From Coriobacteriia bacterium (GTDB taxonomy: Bacteria; Actinomycetota; Coriobacteriia; Anaerosomatales; Anaerosomataceae), in assembly GCA_030651765.1 (NCBI GenBank), contig JAUSBY010000006.1, forward strand, positions 1-64,000: a stretch of 64,000 nt of DNA, given 5' to 3'. A program made the translations under genes and the position numbers. The notes beneath the pieces were generated by a model. It was given only the letters and a program-made list of their open reading frames with translations, was not told where the DNA came from and ran no database searches. Below, piece after piece: positions 8,242-18,008 of the stretch; the stretch's first letter is position 1, and each line of letters opens with the position of its first letter.

Positions 8242-8991
8242 GTGCGCGTCGTGCGCGTCTTTCAGGACGAGGACGTGAGGTACGGCCTGGCCGACGAGAG
8301 TTCGGTCACGCTCATCTCCGACGAGCCTTTCGCGGCATGGGAGCCCGAGGGCGTGGTGTCGCTACCCCACGCTCAACTGCTCGCCCCGGTGGTGCCGACC
8401 AAGGTGGTCTGCGCCGGGATCAACTACCGCGAGCACGCCCGCGAGATGGGGCATGCGATCCCCGACGAGCCGGTGATCTTCTTGAAGCCGCCGACCTCGG
8501 TCATCGGCCACGGCGCCGAGATCCGCATACCGCCCGGACTCGAGAGTGTCGATTACGAGGCCGAGCTTGCGGTCGTCTTGGGCAGGCGAACGCACTGCGC
8601 CAGTCCCGCCGAGGTGAGTGCGCACGTACTCGGCTACCTGTGCGCCAACGACGTCACGAGCCGCGTGCTCCAGCGCAAGGACGGTCAGTGGACGAGAGCG
8701 AAGGGCTTCGATACCTTCTGTCCGCTCGGGCCGTGGGTCGAGACGGACATCGATCCGCTCGACGTGCGCATCCAGAGTCTCGTCAACGGGGAGGTTCGGC
8801 AGGACGCGCGGACCTCGGACATGATCTTCAACCCCTTCGAGCTCGTGAGCTTCGTGAGCCACGTGATGACGCTGCTTCCCGGGGACGTCGTGCTGACGGG
8901 CACGCCTGCGGGCATCGGCGCGGTCGTCGCTGGTGACGTGGTCGAAGTCCGCATCGAGGGCATCGGCAGCCTGATCAATCGCGTGGTGTAG
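8242..8991 (+). CDS. fumarylacetoacetate hydrolase family protein
   Basis: This 249-residue FAH-fold protein has the metal-binding pattern of the family: YEAELAVVLG in the centre, KGFDTFCPLGPW, and the C-terminal GDVVLTGTPAGIG. The short form without the long N-terminal SH3-like domain matches acylpyruvases, oxaloacetate decarboxylases and 5-carboxymethyl-2-hydroxymuconate isomerases. A housekeeping role such as acylpyruvate hydrolysis or oxaloacetate clean-up is most likely, as no aromatic degradation genes are nearby. The GTG start has GGAAGGGGG about 8 bases upstream. Confidence 0.85.
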   Translation: MRVVRVFQDEDVRYGLADESSVTLISDEPFAAWEPEGVVSLPHAQLLAPVVPTKVVCAGINYREHAREMGHAIPDEPVIFLKPPTSVIGHGAEIRIPPGLESVDYEAELAVVLGRRTHCASPAEVSAHVLGYLCANDVTSRVLQRKDGQWTRAKGFDTFCPLGPWVETDIDPLDVRIQSLVNGEVRQDARTSDMIFNPFELVSFVSHVMTLLPGDVVLTGTPAGIGAVVAGDVVEVRIEGIGSLINRVV

Positions 8992-9080
8992 CCGGCGCGT
9001 CCGGGCGCCTGCGCGAGTCGACCGCCTGTCGGAAACGTCGCGCCGCCCGCCACGGGGCACCCCATCATCTCGCGTGCCGG

Positions 9081-9089
9081 TGCTAGTAT
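9081..9089 (+). promoter_or_regulatory. extended -10 promoter of the yerC/hisR gene
   Basis: TGC-TAGTAT is identical to the mntA promoter core. Transcription should start near 9096, leaving a short leader with AAGGGGG before the ATG at 9139. Confidence 0.5.
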
Positions 9090-9138
9090 GGGTACACCAT
9101 CTTGCGATTCCGGCCCGCCGAAGGGGGATGCTAAAGCG

Positions 9139-9456
9139 ATGTCGCCAGACCGTCTCCGCACCCCCGAGCTCGACGCCCTGCTCGCCGCGCTCGGCTCTCT
9201 CGGTACCGACGAGGAGCGCTATGCGTTCCTGCAAGATGTGGCCACCATCCGCGAGATCAAGGACATGGCGCAGCGCCTCGCGGTCGCGCGCATGCTTGCA
9301 GCCGGTGTGCACTACACCGATATCCAGGCAGCCACGGGCGCGTCGTCGACGACGATCAGCCGCGTGAGCCGGAGCCTCAACTACGGCGCGGGGGGTTACC
9401 GCGCGGTCGTAGACGCGCTCGGCCCGCTCGGTGACGCGCAAGGTGGCGACCTGTAG
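9139..9456 (+). CDS. hisR: YerC/YecD-family TrpR-superfamily regulator, probable histidine repressor
   Basis: A 105-residue all-helical protein of the TrpR superfamily. Residues about 50-80 form the helix-turn-helix (AAGVHYTDIQAATGASSTTISRVSRSLNYG). This family has been proposed from comparative genomics as a histidine-responsive repressor (HisR) in Gram-positive bacteria. That fits here: the histidine operon begins one gene downstream, with a 7-bp inverted repeat on its promoter. The ATG at 9139 has AAGGGGG upstream. The in-frame ATG at 9088 falls inside the -10 element and is unlikely to be used. It ends 3 bp before dnaE. The ligand and operator are inferences. Confidence 0.75.
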   Translation: MSPDRLRTPELDALLAALGSLGTDEERYAFLQDVATIREIKDMAQRLAVARMLAAGVHYTDIQAATGASSTTISRVSRSLNYGAGGYRAVVDALGPLGDAQGGDL

Positions 9457-9459
9457 CAG

Positions 9460-12400
9460 ATGTCCGGGTTCGTACACCTGCACACACACTCGGAGTACTC
9501 GCTCCTCGACGGGGCTGCCCGGATCGACGGACTCGTCGAACGTGCTGCCGAGCTCGAGATGCCCGCGCTCGCGCTCACCGATCACGGCTACATGTACGGT
9601 GCGATCGACTTCCATCGCGCGGCGCGAAAGAAGGGCATCAAGCCGATCATCGGCTGCGAGGTCTACTTCACGCCCGAGCGGCAGCTCACCGGCGGCAAGC
9701 CGGCGCTCTACCACCTGCTGCTGCTCGCCAAGGACGCCGCGGGCTACCGTAACCTCATGACCCTCGTCTCCGACGCCGCGACCGCCGGGTTCTACTACAA
9801 GCCACAGGTCGATGTGGCGCTTCTCGAGCGGTACGCCGAGGGGCTCATCGCCACGTCGGCGTGCATGAGCGGCATCCTCAGCAAGTCGATCGAGCTCGGG
9901 GACCCGGCGGCCGCACGTGTGTGGGCCGAGCGGTTCGCGGGCATCTTCGCGCCGGGCGACTTCTACGTCGAGCTTCAGGACCAGGGGATCGCCGGCGCCG
10001 GTGGCGTGACGCAGCGCGAGATCAATCGCGAGCTCGTATCGATCGCGTCCGAACTCGGCCTTGGCACGGTGGCCACCAACGACATCCACTACCTCGCGCG
10101 CGCCGATGCGGTCACGCAAGACCTCCTGTTGTGCATCGGCACCGGCTCCAAGGTCGACGATCCCGATCGCATGCGCTTCTCCTGCGACGAGTTCTTCATG
10201 AAGTCGTACGAGGAGATGGCAGCGGCACTGCCCGAGTACCCCGAGGCGCTCGCCACCACGCTCGAGGTCGCCGAGAAGTGCGATCTCGTCTTCGATCACG
10301 ACCGGATCATCTTGCCGAAGTTCCCGCTTCCCGAGGGCCACACGGCCGAGTCGCTGCTCGCCGAGCGGGTCGGCGAGGGGATGAAGCGCCGGTACGGCGA
10401 CCCGGTCCCGGACGATGCGGCCGAGCGGATGCGCACCGAGCTCGACGTCATCAGCAAGCAGGGCTTCGCGGCCTACTTCCTCATAGTCTCCGACTTCACC
10501 CGGTGGGCGAAGGAGCAGGGCATCGGCGTGGGGCCCGGTCGCGGCTCGGCAGCCGGCTCGATCGTCTCGTACTCGCTCGGCATCACCAACCTCGATCCGC
10601 TGGCCAACGGCCTGCTCTTCGAGCGGTTCCTCTCCACCGAGCGCACCGAGATGCCCGATATCGACATGGACTTCGACGACGAGCGCCGCGGTGAGGTCAT
10701 CGACTACGTTCGCCGGATGTACGGTGCCGAGAAGGTCGCGCAGATCATCACCTTCGGCACCCTCAAGGCGCGGCAGGCCATCAAAGACGCGGGGCGCGTG
10801 CTCGGGTACCCGTACGGCGTGCCGGACCGCATCAGCAAGATGATCCCGTCGATGCCGCTCGACATCACCGTCGCGGAAGCCCTGCGGGGCAACAGCGACC
10901 CCAAGCGCAAGGTCGCGCCGAGCCCCGACCTCGTGGCCGACTACGAGGCCAATCCCGACACCCGGCGCATCATCGACGCCGCCATGGGGCTCAACGGCAT
11001 CAAGCGCAACGAGGGCGTGCACGCAGCGGGAGTGGTGATCTGCCCGACGCCGCTTTCCGAGCACCTGCCGGTGAAGCGCGACACCAAGGGCGGCGCGATC
11101 ATCACGCAGTACGACGGCCCGACCGTGGCCGACCTCGGGCTGCTCAAGATGGACTTCCTCGGCCTGCGCACGCTTACGGTCATCGCCAAGGCCGTTGCCG
11201 CGGTCGGCGCGCATCACGGCGTGACCATCGACGTGGATGTCCTGCCGATGGATGACGCGGCCACATGGTCGCTGCTGCAGCGCGCCGATACCGACGGCGT
11301 GTTCCAGGTGGAGTCGGCCGGCATGAAACGCGTGCTCCGGGATCTCAAGCCGACGTGCTACGCGGACCTCGTGGCGGTGGTGGCGCTGTTCCGGCCCGGT
11401 CCGATGGACTCGATCGACGATTTCGTCGCCCGTAAGCACGGGCGCGCGCCCATCACCTACTACGACGACCGGCTGCGCTACATCCTCGAGGAGACGTACG
11501 GCGCCATCGTCTACCAGGAACAGGTCATGCGGATCTCCATGGAGATGGCGGGCTTCCCGGCTGCCAAGGCCGAGAAGTTGCGCAAGGCCATGGGCAAGAA
11601 GATCCAGGAGGTCATGGACGCGCTCTATCCCGAGTTCATCGAGGGTTCGGTCGCACGCGGCTACGACAAGCGGGTCACCGAGCAGGTCTGGCGCGACATC
11701 GCCAAGTTCGCCGAGTACGCCTTCAACAAGAGCCACGCGGCGGCGTACGGCATGCTCGCTTACCAGACGGCGTACCTCAAGGCCCACTATCCGCTCGAGT
11801 TCATGGCGGCCACACTCACCAGCTACACGGGCAAGACGGACACGATCGTGAAGTACGTGGCGGCGTGTAACGCGGCGGGCATGAAGGTGCTGCCGCCGGA
11901 TGTGAACTCGTCGGGACGCGACTTCACCGCCACGGGTGACGCGATCACCTTCGGTCTGGCCGGCATCAGAGGCGTCGGTGAGGGCGTGGTGGATACGATC
12001 GTCGCCGTGCGCGCAGCGGGCGGACCGTTCACGTCGCTCCAGGACTTCTGCGCGCGCGTGGACATGCGGCAGGCCAACAAGAAGACGCTCGAGGCGCTCA
12101 TCAAGGCCGGCGCCTTCGACTCCACGGGCTACACGCGCAAGCACCTCTTCTCGATGATGGACGGGTGCGTGGACGCGGCGATCAAGCGTCAACGCGATGC
12201 CGAGGCCGGTCAGACGTGCCTGTTCGATGTCTTCGACGCAGCCGAGCACGGTCTGGACGACGAGGCGCCGCCGCCCGACGGCGACGAGTGGGAGAAGGGC
12301 GTGAAGCTCGCGTTCGAGAAGGAGATGCTCGGCATCTACGTCTCGGACCACCCGCTGCGCGACATCGCGGGTCTGATCACCGCAGCGCGAACACTCTCGC

Positions 12401-12936
12401 TCGGTGGAGCCGACGAGTTCCGCGAGGGTCAGTCGGGATGGTTCGCAGGCATCGTGTCGTCGTTCGAGCGGCGTGCGACGAAGGCCGGCAAGCTCATGGC
12501 CAGCTTCGTGCTCGAAGACCTCGAGGGCACCATCGAAGCGACCATGTTCCCGCAGATCTACGACAAGTATCGCGAGATCATCGGTGTCGACGTGATCGTG
12601 CGCGTGCGCGCCAAAGTCGAGCGCGCCGATCGGTCGAGCAAGCTCATCGTCCACGAGGTGCAGCCCCTTACCGGCGAGGGCAGGTTCGAGCGGCCGCCCA
12701 CCACGCTCATGGTCCGGGCCCCGCTCGAGCTGCTCGGCAATGGGGGCGGGACGCGGTTCAAGGAGATCCTGTCTCGGTATCCCGGGCGCGATTCGGTCGT
12801 CGTCGAGCTCGTCAACGGGGGAACGGCGCCCAAGCGCGTGAAGATGGGGGAGGAACACACGGTGGACTGCGCGTCGGCCGGGCTTCACGCAGAGCTCAAG
12901 GAGCTCCTCGGCGAGACCGCGGTCTGGGAGGCCTGA
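9460..12936 (+). CDS. dnaE: DNA polymerase III alpha subunit
   Basis: Replicative polymerase, 1158 residues. The N-terminal PHP domain begins FVHLHTHSEYSLLDG. The other metal ligands of an intact PHP site appear present (TDHGYMYG, IIGCEVYF, TSACMSG, TNDIHYLAR), so a PHP proofreading exonuclease is possible. The palm carries PDIDMDFDD (about D399, D401) and KMDFLGLRTL (about D565), the three catalytic aspartates. Helix-hairpin-helix and C-terminal OB-fold regions follow. Length is typical of DnaE1. It follows the regulator gene by 3 bp and may be co-transcribed with it. Confidence 0.97.
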   Translation: MSGFVHLHTHSEYSLLDGAARIDGLVERAAELEMPALALTDHGYMYGAIDFHRAARKKGIKPIIGCEVYFTPERQLTGGKPALYHLLLLAKDAAGYRNLMTLVSDAATAGFYYKPQVDVALLERYAEGLIATSACMSGILSKSIELGDPAAARVWAERFAGIFAPGDFYVELQDQGIAGAGGVTQREINRELVSIASELGLGTVATNDIHYLARADAVTQDLLLCIGTGSKVDDPDRMRFSCDEFFMKSYEEMAAALPEYPEALATTLEVAEKCDLVFDHDRIILPKFPLPEGHTAESLLAERVGEGMKRRYGDPVPDDAAERMRTELDVISKQGFAAYFLIVSDFTRWAKEQGIGVGPGRGSAAGSIVSYSLGITNLDPLANGLLFERFLSTERTEMPDIDMDFDDERRGEVIDYVRRMYGAEKVAQIITFGTLKARQAIKDAGRVLGYPYGVPDRISKMIPSMPLDITVAEALRGNSDPKRKVAPSPDLVADYEANPDTRRIIDAAMGLNGIKRNEGVHAAGVVICPTPLSEHLPVKRDTKGGAIITQYDGPTVADLGLLKMDFLGLRTLTVIAKAVAAVGAHHGVTIDVDVLPMDDAATWSLLQRADTDGVFQVESAGMKRVLRDLKPTCYADLVAVVALFRPGPMDSIDDFVARKHGRAPITYYDDRLRYILEETYGAIVYQEQVMRISMEMAGFPAAKAEKLRKAMGKKIQEVMDALYPEFIEGSVARGYDKRVTEQVWRDIAKFAEYAFNKSHAAAYGMLAYQTAYLKAHYPLEFMAATLTSYTGKTDTIVKYVAACNAAGMKVLPPDVNSSGRDFTATGDAITFGLAGIRGVGEGVVDTIVAVRAAGGPFTSLQDFCARVDMRQANKKTLEALIKAGAFDSTGYTRKHLFSMMDGCVDAAIKRQRDAEAGQTCLFDVFDAAEHGLDDEAPPPDGDEWEKGVKLAFEKEMLGIYVSDHPLRDIAGLITAARTLSLGGADEFREGQSGWFAGIVSSFERRATKAGKLMASFVLEDLEGTIEATMFPQIYDKYREIIGVDVIVRVRAKVERADRSSKLIVHEVQPLTGEGRFERPPTTLMVRAPLELLGNGGGTRFKEILSRYPGRDSVVVELVNGGTAPKRVKMGEEHTVDCASAGLHAELKELLGETAVWEA

Positions 12937-12944
12937 CGGCGCGC

Positions 12945-12973
12945 TTGACGCACGGAGGATCCCGTGTGATACT
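12945..12973 (+). promoter_or_regulatory. promoter of the histidine operon
   Basis: TTGACG (12945-12950) and GATACT (12968-12973) are separated by 17 bp, just downstream of the dnaE stop codon. Transcription should begin near 12980, about 44 bases before the hisZ start. Confidence 0.7.
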
Positions 12974-12988
12974 GCGGTACTGTATCAC
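12966..12988 (+). promoter_or_regulatory. candidate HisR operator
   Basis: A perfect 7-bp inverted repeat GTGATAC / GTATCAC with a 9-bp centre overlaps the -10 element and the expected start point. A bound repressor would block initiation. Its position on the his operon promoter and the nearby TrpR-superfamily gene support a histidine-responsive operator. This is an inference from arrangement. Confidence 0.55.
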
Positions 12989-13023
12989 TCTACTGTGCTA
13001 AAGTGACCGGAGGTGGACCCACC

Positions 13024-14295
13024 GTGCAGCCCGTGACGCCGCGAGGATTTCGCGACGTGCTGTTCGACGAAGCACGCGAGCGGGAGATCGTGGCAGCCGC
13101 CATCACCGATGCGTTCGGCGCGTGGGGTTACGAGCCGGTAGAGACTCCCGTCGTCGAGGAGTACGAGACGCTGCGCGCCGCCACCGGCGGGGATCTGGAC
13201 CGCACGGCATTCCGCCTGTTCGACCTCGACGGGTCGCTGCTCGCACTCAGACCGGAGATGACCGTGCCGATCGCCCGGGTCGTGGCCTCACGGCTGACGG
13301 ACACGCCGGGACCGCATCGCATCCGCTACGTCGCTGACGTCTTCCGCGAGCACGCTTCGCTCCGCGGCCAGGCGCGTCAGTTCACGCAGGTGGGCGTCGA
13401 ACTCGTCGGCACGCGCGGGCCTGCCGCCGACGTCGAGGTCGTCTTGCTGCTGATCGCGGCGCTGGAGGTCGCAGGGCTGTCGTCGTACCTCGTCGGCATC
13501 GGCACCGCTGAGGTGCTCCGCGCACTGGTCGAGCGTGCGGGCGGACCTGCCGAGTGGCGCGACGCCGCGATCGCCGCCGCGCAAAGCCGCAACCTGGTCG
13601 AACTCGATCGTCTCGCCGGTCGTGAGGACCTCACCCCCGCACTGTCGACCGCCCTTCGCGAGGTGCCGCGCATCCGCGGTGGTCGTGAGGCGCTCGATCG
13701 GTGCGACGCGCTCGCTTCGGCGTGCGACTGTGAGGGCGTCGTGTGCGAGCTGCGACAGGTGTGGACGACGCTCGAGGAACTCGGTGCGACCGCCAACGTG
13801 CAGCTCGACTTCGGCATCATGCGGTCGTTCGGCTACTACACCGGCATGCAGCTCGAGGCGTATGCGCCCGGACTCGGTCTGCCGCTTGCGGGAGGCGGCC
13901 GTTACGACGGTCCGCTGGCCGCATTTGACCGGCCCGCACCGGCAGCGGGATTCGCGCTCGGCCTGGAGCGGCTGATGATCGCGCTTGCCGAGCAGGAGCG
14001 CACGCCGCGTCTCGAGCCGCTCGACGCGGTCATCGGCGGCACCGAGTCGGCGGGCGTCTTCCGGGCCGCTGCCCGGTTGCGTGACGCGGGTTGGCGCGTG
14101 CGTGTCGCCCCCGGCCGTACAGGGATGGCGCTCGTGCGCGACGCCGATGGCGCCCGCGCGATCGAGGCGCTCGTCGCCGACGGTGCGTCGGTCAGCCGTC
14201 TCGACCGGACCGGCGGCGTTGCGACGCCACTCGGCGATCCGGTGCCCGAGCCGCCGCGGCTCACCTGGGCCGCACGTGGGGGTGATGAGCGATGA
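13024..14295 (+). CDS. hisZ: ATP phosphoribosyltransferase regulatory subunit
   Basis: A 423-residue paralogue of histidyl-tRNA synthetase. It starts VQPVTPRGFRDVLFDEA and keeps the class II core (FDLDGSLLALRPEMT, GGGRYDGPLAAF) but lacks a clear anticodon-binding domain. With the short HisG it forms the hetero-octameric ATP phosphoribosyltransferase and gives feedback control by histidine. I chose the GTG at 13024 because GGAGGTGG lies 8 bases upstream; the GTG at 13003 precedes this site. It overlaps hisG by four bases (ATGA). Confidence 0.92.
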   Translation: MQPVTPRGFRDVLFDEAREREIVAAAITDAFGAWGYEPVETPVVEEYETLRAATGGDLDRTAFRLFDLDGSLLALRPEMTVPIARVVASRLTDTPGPHRIRYVADVFREHASLRGQARQFTQVGVELVGTRGPAADVEVVLLLIAALEVAGLSSYLVGIGTAEVLRALVERAGGPAEWRDAAIAAAQSRNLVELDRLAGREDLTPALSTALREVPRIRGGREALDRCDALASACDCEGVVCELRQVWTTLEELGATANVQLDFGIMRSFGYYTGMQLEAYAPGLGLPLAGGGRYDGPLAAFDRPAPAAGFALGLERLMIALAEQERTPRLEPLDAVIGGTESAGVFRAAARLRDAGWRVRVAPGRTGMALVRDADGARAIEALVADGASVSRLDRTGGVATPLGDPVPEPPRLTWAARGGDER

Positions 14296-14969
14296 TCGCG
14301 CGCCGCGGAACGGGAGACCGCCTGTTGCGCATGGCGCTGCCCAAGGGCGCTCTGTACGCCGAGTCGGTCGCGCTGCTGGCGCGCGCCGGCCTCGACGTCG
14401 GGGCACTCGCCGACCCGGGACGGCAGCTCACGGTGCGTGCCGGCGACATCGAGTACATCATCGGCAAGCCGACCGACATCCCGGTCTACGTCGCGTACGG
14501 CGGGGTGGACGTGGCCATCGCGGGCAAGGACGTGCTCATCGAGTCGGACCTCGATGTCGTGGAGATGGCCGATCTGCACTTCGGCGGGTGCCGCTTCGTG
14601 GTGGCCGAGCGGGCAGACGCGCCCCGGAGCGTGGCAGAGATCTACCGGCACCTCGGGGTGATCCGCGTGGCGACCAAGTACCCGCGCATCACCGAGGCCC
14701 ACTACGCCTCGCGGGGCCTGCAGGTGGAACTCGTGAAGCTTTCGGGCAATATCGAACTGGCGCCGCTCATCGGCCTGGCCGACCAGGTGGTGGACATCAC
14801 CGCCACCGGGCGCACACTGGCCGAGAATCGGCTGAGGATCGTGGACGAGGTGCTCGCATCGACCGCGCGGTTCGTCGCCAACCCCGTGAGCCTCAAGACG
14901 GACAGTGACCGGGTGACCGGGCTTGCGGCCGCGCTGGCCGCAGCTGCAGCACCCGCAGAGGAAGGATGA
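14292..14969 (+). CDS. hisG: ATP phosphoribosyltransferase, short form
   Basis: This 225-residue catalytic subunit performs the first committed step of histidine synthesis, joining ATP and PRPP. It is the short form, without the C-terminal regulatory ACT-like domain, so it needs HisZ. Motifs include the start RMALPKGALYAESV, the KPTDIPVYVAYGGVDVAIAG segment and the phosphate-binding VDITATGRTL near residue 157. The gene is translationally coupled to hisZ. Confidence 0.95.
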   Translation: MIARRGTGDRLLRMALPKGALYAESVALLARAGLDVGALADPGRQLTVRAGDIEYIIGKPTDIPVYVAYGGVDVAIAGKDVLIESDLDVVEMADLHFGGCRFVVAERADAPRSVAEIYRHLGVIRVATKYPRITEAHYASRGLQVELVKLSGNIELAPLIGLADQVVDITATGRTLAENRLRIVDEVLASTARFVANPVSLKTDSDRVTGLAAALAAAAAPAEEG

Positions 14970-14974
14970 TCGAC

Positions 14975-16282
14975 ATGATGCGCCGGATCGACCTCGCGCC
15001 CGGACAGAGCCTCACCCCCGCCGATGTCCCGCGCACCAGCGGGATCGACGCCGAGGTGCTCGGCGTCGCGCAGCGGATCATCGACGACGTGCGCGCTCGC
15101 GGCGACGAGGCACTCATCGAGCTCACCGCGCAGTTCGACCACGCCAAACTCGAGGACCTGCGTGTGACCGAGGCCGAGATCGAGGCTGCGCTGGCCGAGG
15201 TGGGCGATGAGTTCCTGGCCGCCATTTCCACCGCGGTTATGGCGATCGAGGAGTTCCATGTGCGCCAGGTACGGCAGTCGTGGTTCACGACCCTCGAGGG
15301 AGGTGTCTTTCTCGGGCAGAAGGTCACCCCGATCGCGCGGGTGGGCATCTACGTGCCCGGCGGACGCGCGTGCTACCCCTCGTCGGTGCTCATGAACGCG
15401 ATCCCCGCGATCGTGGCCGGCGTGGCCGAGATCGCCATGGTCGTTCCGCCGGACGCCGACGGGCGCGTGAATTCCTACACGCTCGCTGCGGCCGCCGAGC
15501 TGGGACTGGACGAGATCTACAAGATCGGCGGCGCGCAGGCCATCGCGGCGCTTGCGTACGGCACGGCCACCGTGCCGCGCGTCGACAAGATCACCGGCCC
15601 GGGCAACGCATACGTGACCGCCGCCAAGAAACTCGTGATGGGCGACGTGGGCATCGACATGCTCGCCGGTCCCTCGGAAGTGTTGATCCTCGCCGATGAG
15701 ACCGCCGAGCCCGCCTTCGTCGCGATCGATCTCATGGCGCAGGCCGAGCACGACCCGAGGGCGGCGACGTACCTCGTGACCACCGACAGCACGCTTCCAG
15801 GCGATGTCGAACTGGCGCTTCGCGAGCTGCTCTCCACCTCGCCGCGCGCCGAGGTCATCGAACGTTCGCTCACCGACAACGGCGTCGTGATCGTCTGTTC
15901 CGATGTGAATGTCGCGCTCGATGCGGCCAATCTCATCGCTCCCGAACACCTCGAGGTCATGATGGCCGAGCCGCTCGAACTGCTCGGCTCCATCGACAAC
16001 GCCGGGGCTATCTTCCTCGGCCCGTGGACGCCGGAGAGCGTGGGCGACTATGTGGCGGGGCCCAACCACGTCCTTCCCACCGGCGGGACGGCGCGCTTCT
16101 CGAGTCCGCTCTCGGTGGACGACTTCCAGAAGCGCTCCTCCGTGCTGAGCTACTCGCTCGAGGGGCTCGAGGCGGACGGACCCGCGGTGATAACGATCGC
16201 ACAGGCTGAAGGGCTCGAGGCGCACGCCAGAGCCGTGGAGCTCAGGCTGGCGATGGCCGACGGGCTGGAGGATGAGGCATAG
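14975..16282 (+). CDS. hisD: histidinol dehydrogenase
   Basis: This 435-residue zinc enzyme oxidises histidinol to histidine in two NAD-dependent steps. Seen are YVPGGRACYPSSVLMN, KITGPGNAYVTAAK, the catalytic stretch LIAPEHLEVM and the closing zinc segment GPNHVLPTGGTARFSS. I prefer the ATG at 14975 because GAGGAAGG ends 9 bases upstream. The ATG at 14966, overlapping the hisG stop, would leave no room between the ribosome-binding site and start. Confidence 0.95.
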   Translation: MMRRIDLAPGQSLTPADVPRTSGIDAEVLGVAQRIIDDVRARGDEALIELTAQFDHAKLEDLRVTEAEIEAALAEVGDEFLAAISTAVMAIEEFHVRQVRQSWFTTLEGGVFLGQKVTPIARVGIYVPGGRACYPSSVLMNAIPAIVAGVAEIAMVVPPDADGRVNSYTLAAAAELGLDEIYKIGGAQAIAALAYGTATVPRVDKITGPGNAYVTAAKKLVMGDVGIDMLAGPSEVLILADETAEPAFVAIDLMAQAEHDPRAATYLVTTDSTLPGDVELALRELLSTSPRAEVIERSLTDNGVVIVCSDVNVALDAANLIAPEHLEVMMAEPLELLGSIDNAGAIFLGPWTPESVGDYVAGPNHVLPTGGTARFSSPLSVDDFQKRSSVLSYSLEGLEADGPAVITIAQAEGLEAHARAVELRLAMADGLEDEA

Positions 16283-17419
16283 GTGGACCGTCTAAGAGCC
16301 CCCCGACCCGAACTCGAGGACCTGACGCCGTACGACGCCAGGGACGTGCATGCCGACATCGTGCTCGCGGCCAACGAGAGCCCGCACAACCTCCCGGGCG
16401 AGATCCTCGACAGGCTGGGCGACCACGTGCGCGAGCAGATCCCGTTCAATCGGTATCCCGATCCGCTGGCGACGAGGCTCCGCACGATGATCGCCGAGGC
16501 CAACGGGCTCGAGGCTGACAACGTTCTTGTCGGTAACGGCGGAGACGAGATCATCCTCGACATCGTGCTTGCCTGGGGCGGTCCGGGCCGGACGCTCGTG
16601 GACCTGCCACCCACCTTCGCGATGTACGGTGTCGACGCGCGCATGACGGGAACGGGTGTGATCGAGATCCCGCGGCTGGCGGACTTCTCGGTGGACGGCC
16701 CGGCACTGTTCGCGACCATAGCCGAGCACGACCCCGATATCATCGTCGTGGCCAACCCCAACAACCCGACGGGCTCGATGGCGCCCGAGACGCTGCTCAT
16801 CGACCTGCTGAACGCCACCGACGCGCTCGTGCTCGTCGACGAGGCGTACTTCGAGTTCAGCCGTCAGACGATGCGACCGCACATGGAGCGGCACCCGAAC
16901 CTCGCGATCCTCCGCACGTTTTCCAAGGCGTTCTCGCTCGCGGGACTGCGCGCGGGCTACCTGCTCGCGCACGAGGATCTCATCCGGGAGCTCACCAAGG
17001 TGCGGCAGCCGTACTCGGTCAACCGCTTCACGCAGGTGGCGGCGGCACTCGCGTTCCGCGAGCGTGTGGTGTTCGAGGCGGGCGTCCGCGAGACGATGCG
17101 TAACCGGGACGCCCTGTTGCACGGGCTCGACGCGATCGAGGGCGTCGAGGTGTTCCCCTCGGAGGCCAACTTCGTGCTCTTCCGGATGGAACACGCCTCG
17201 GCCGTCTGGCGCGACCTGCTCCACGACCACTCGATCCTCGTGCGCGACCTGTCGCGTGCCCCGGGCCTCGAGGACTGCCTGCGGGTGACCGTCGGCACCG
17301 CCGAGGAGATCGCCCGGTTCTTGAGCGCGATGGATGAGATCATGGCGTCGAAACGCATGGCAGCGCACTTCGGCCTGGCCGCGACGGCGTCTCGGCACCT
17401 CGAGAGGGACGGTGAGTGA
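16283..17419 (+). CDS. hisC: histidinol-phosphate aminotransferase
   Basis: A 378-residue fold-type I PLP enzyme that transfers the amino group from glutamate to imidazole acetol phosphate. The PLP lysine is K215 in [25 protein letters not shown] and DEAYFEFS are the usual cofactor-contact segments. The GTG start directly abuts the hisD stop, with GGAGG inside the end of hisD. Membership of the his operon makes HisC the best reading over related aromatic aminotransferases. Confidence 0.94.
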   Translation: MDRLRAPRPELEDLTPYDARDVHADIVLAANESPHNLPGEILDRLGDHVREQIPFNRYPDPLATRLRTMIAEANGLEADNVLVGNGGDEIILDIVLAWGGPGRTLVDLPPTFAMYGVDARMTGTGVIEIPRLADFSVDGPALFATIAEHDPDIIVVANPNNPTGSMAPETLLIDLLNATDALVLVDEAYFEFSRQTMRPHMERHPNLAILRTFSKAFSLAGLRAGYLLAHEDLIRELTKVRQPYSVNRFTQVAAALAFRERVVFEAGVRETMRNRDALLHGLDAIEGVEVFPSEANFVLFRMEHASAVWRDLLHDHSILVRDLSRAPGLEDCLRVTVGTAEEIARFLSAMDEIMASKRMAAHFGLAATASRHLERDGE

Positions 17420-17420
17420 C

Positions 17421-18008
17421 ATGGGGCGCAGCGCGACGATCGAGCGCCAGACATCGGAGACCGACATCACACTGACGCTCGGCCTGGATGGCGACGGTTC
17501 CGCGTCGGTGGAAACTGGCGTCCCGTTCTTCGACCACATGCTCGACGCGTTCGGCCGGCACGGCCTGTTCGCCCTCACCGTGGCCGCGACCGGTGATCTC
17601 GATGTTGACGCGCACCACACGGTGGAGGACGTGGGCATCTGTCTCGGCTCGGCCCTGAGCGAAGCGCTCGGCGACAGGCGCGGCATCCGGCGGTTCGGCT
17701 CGGCGGTCGTGCCGATGGACGAGGCTCTTGTGCTCGTCGCCGTGGACATCTCGGGCCGCGGGCAGCTGCACTACGCCGTCGATCTGCCCATCGAGATCAT
17801 CGGGACGTTCGACACGACGCTTGCCCGGGAGTTCATGGTCGCGCTCACCACGAGTGCCGGCATCACCCTGCACGTGCGCAGTCTCGCCGGCGACAACGCG
17901 CACCACATCATCGAGGCGGCGTTCAAGGCGCTCGCTCGCGCACTGGCCGAGGCGGTTTCGCTCGACCCGCGCGTGACCGGCGTGCCATCGACGAAAGGCG
18001 CGCTGTGA
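17421..18008 (+). CDS. hisB: imidazoleglycerol-phosphate dehydratase
   Basis: This 195-residue protein contains only the dehydratase domain, without the phosphatase domain of enterobacterial HisB. The metal-binding signatures [27 protein letters not shown] and the mirrored [18 protein letters not shown] are present. It begins 1 bp after the hisC stop. The operon contains no recognisable histidinol-phosphate phosphatase, so that step must be encoded elsewhere. Confidence 0.96.
   Translation: MGRSATIERQTSETDITLTLGLDGDGSASVETGVPFFDHMLDAFGRHGLFALTVAATGDLDVDAHHTVEDVGICLGSALSEALGDRRGIRRFGSAVVPMDEALVLVAVDISGRGQLHYAVDLPIEIIGTFDTTLAREFMVALTTSAGITLHVRSLAGDNAHHIIEAAFKALARALAEAVSLDPRVTGVPSTKGAL

Noticed and set aside
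9088-9138. Upstream ATG for the hisR gene
   Set aside because: The ATG is within the -10 element TAGTAT, so it could not be transcribed as a normal start.
8362-12888. 1508-codon open frame on the minus strand
   Set aside because: It mirrors dnaE codon by codon, with Arg/His/Asp-rich low-complexity translation and no domain; a high-GC shadow.
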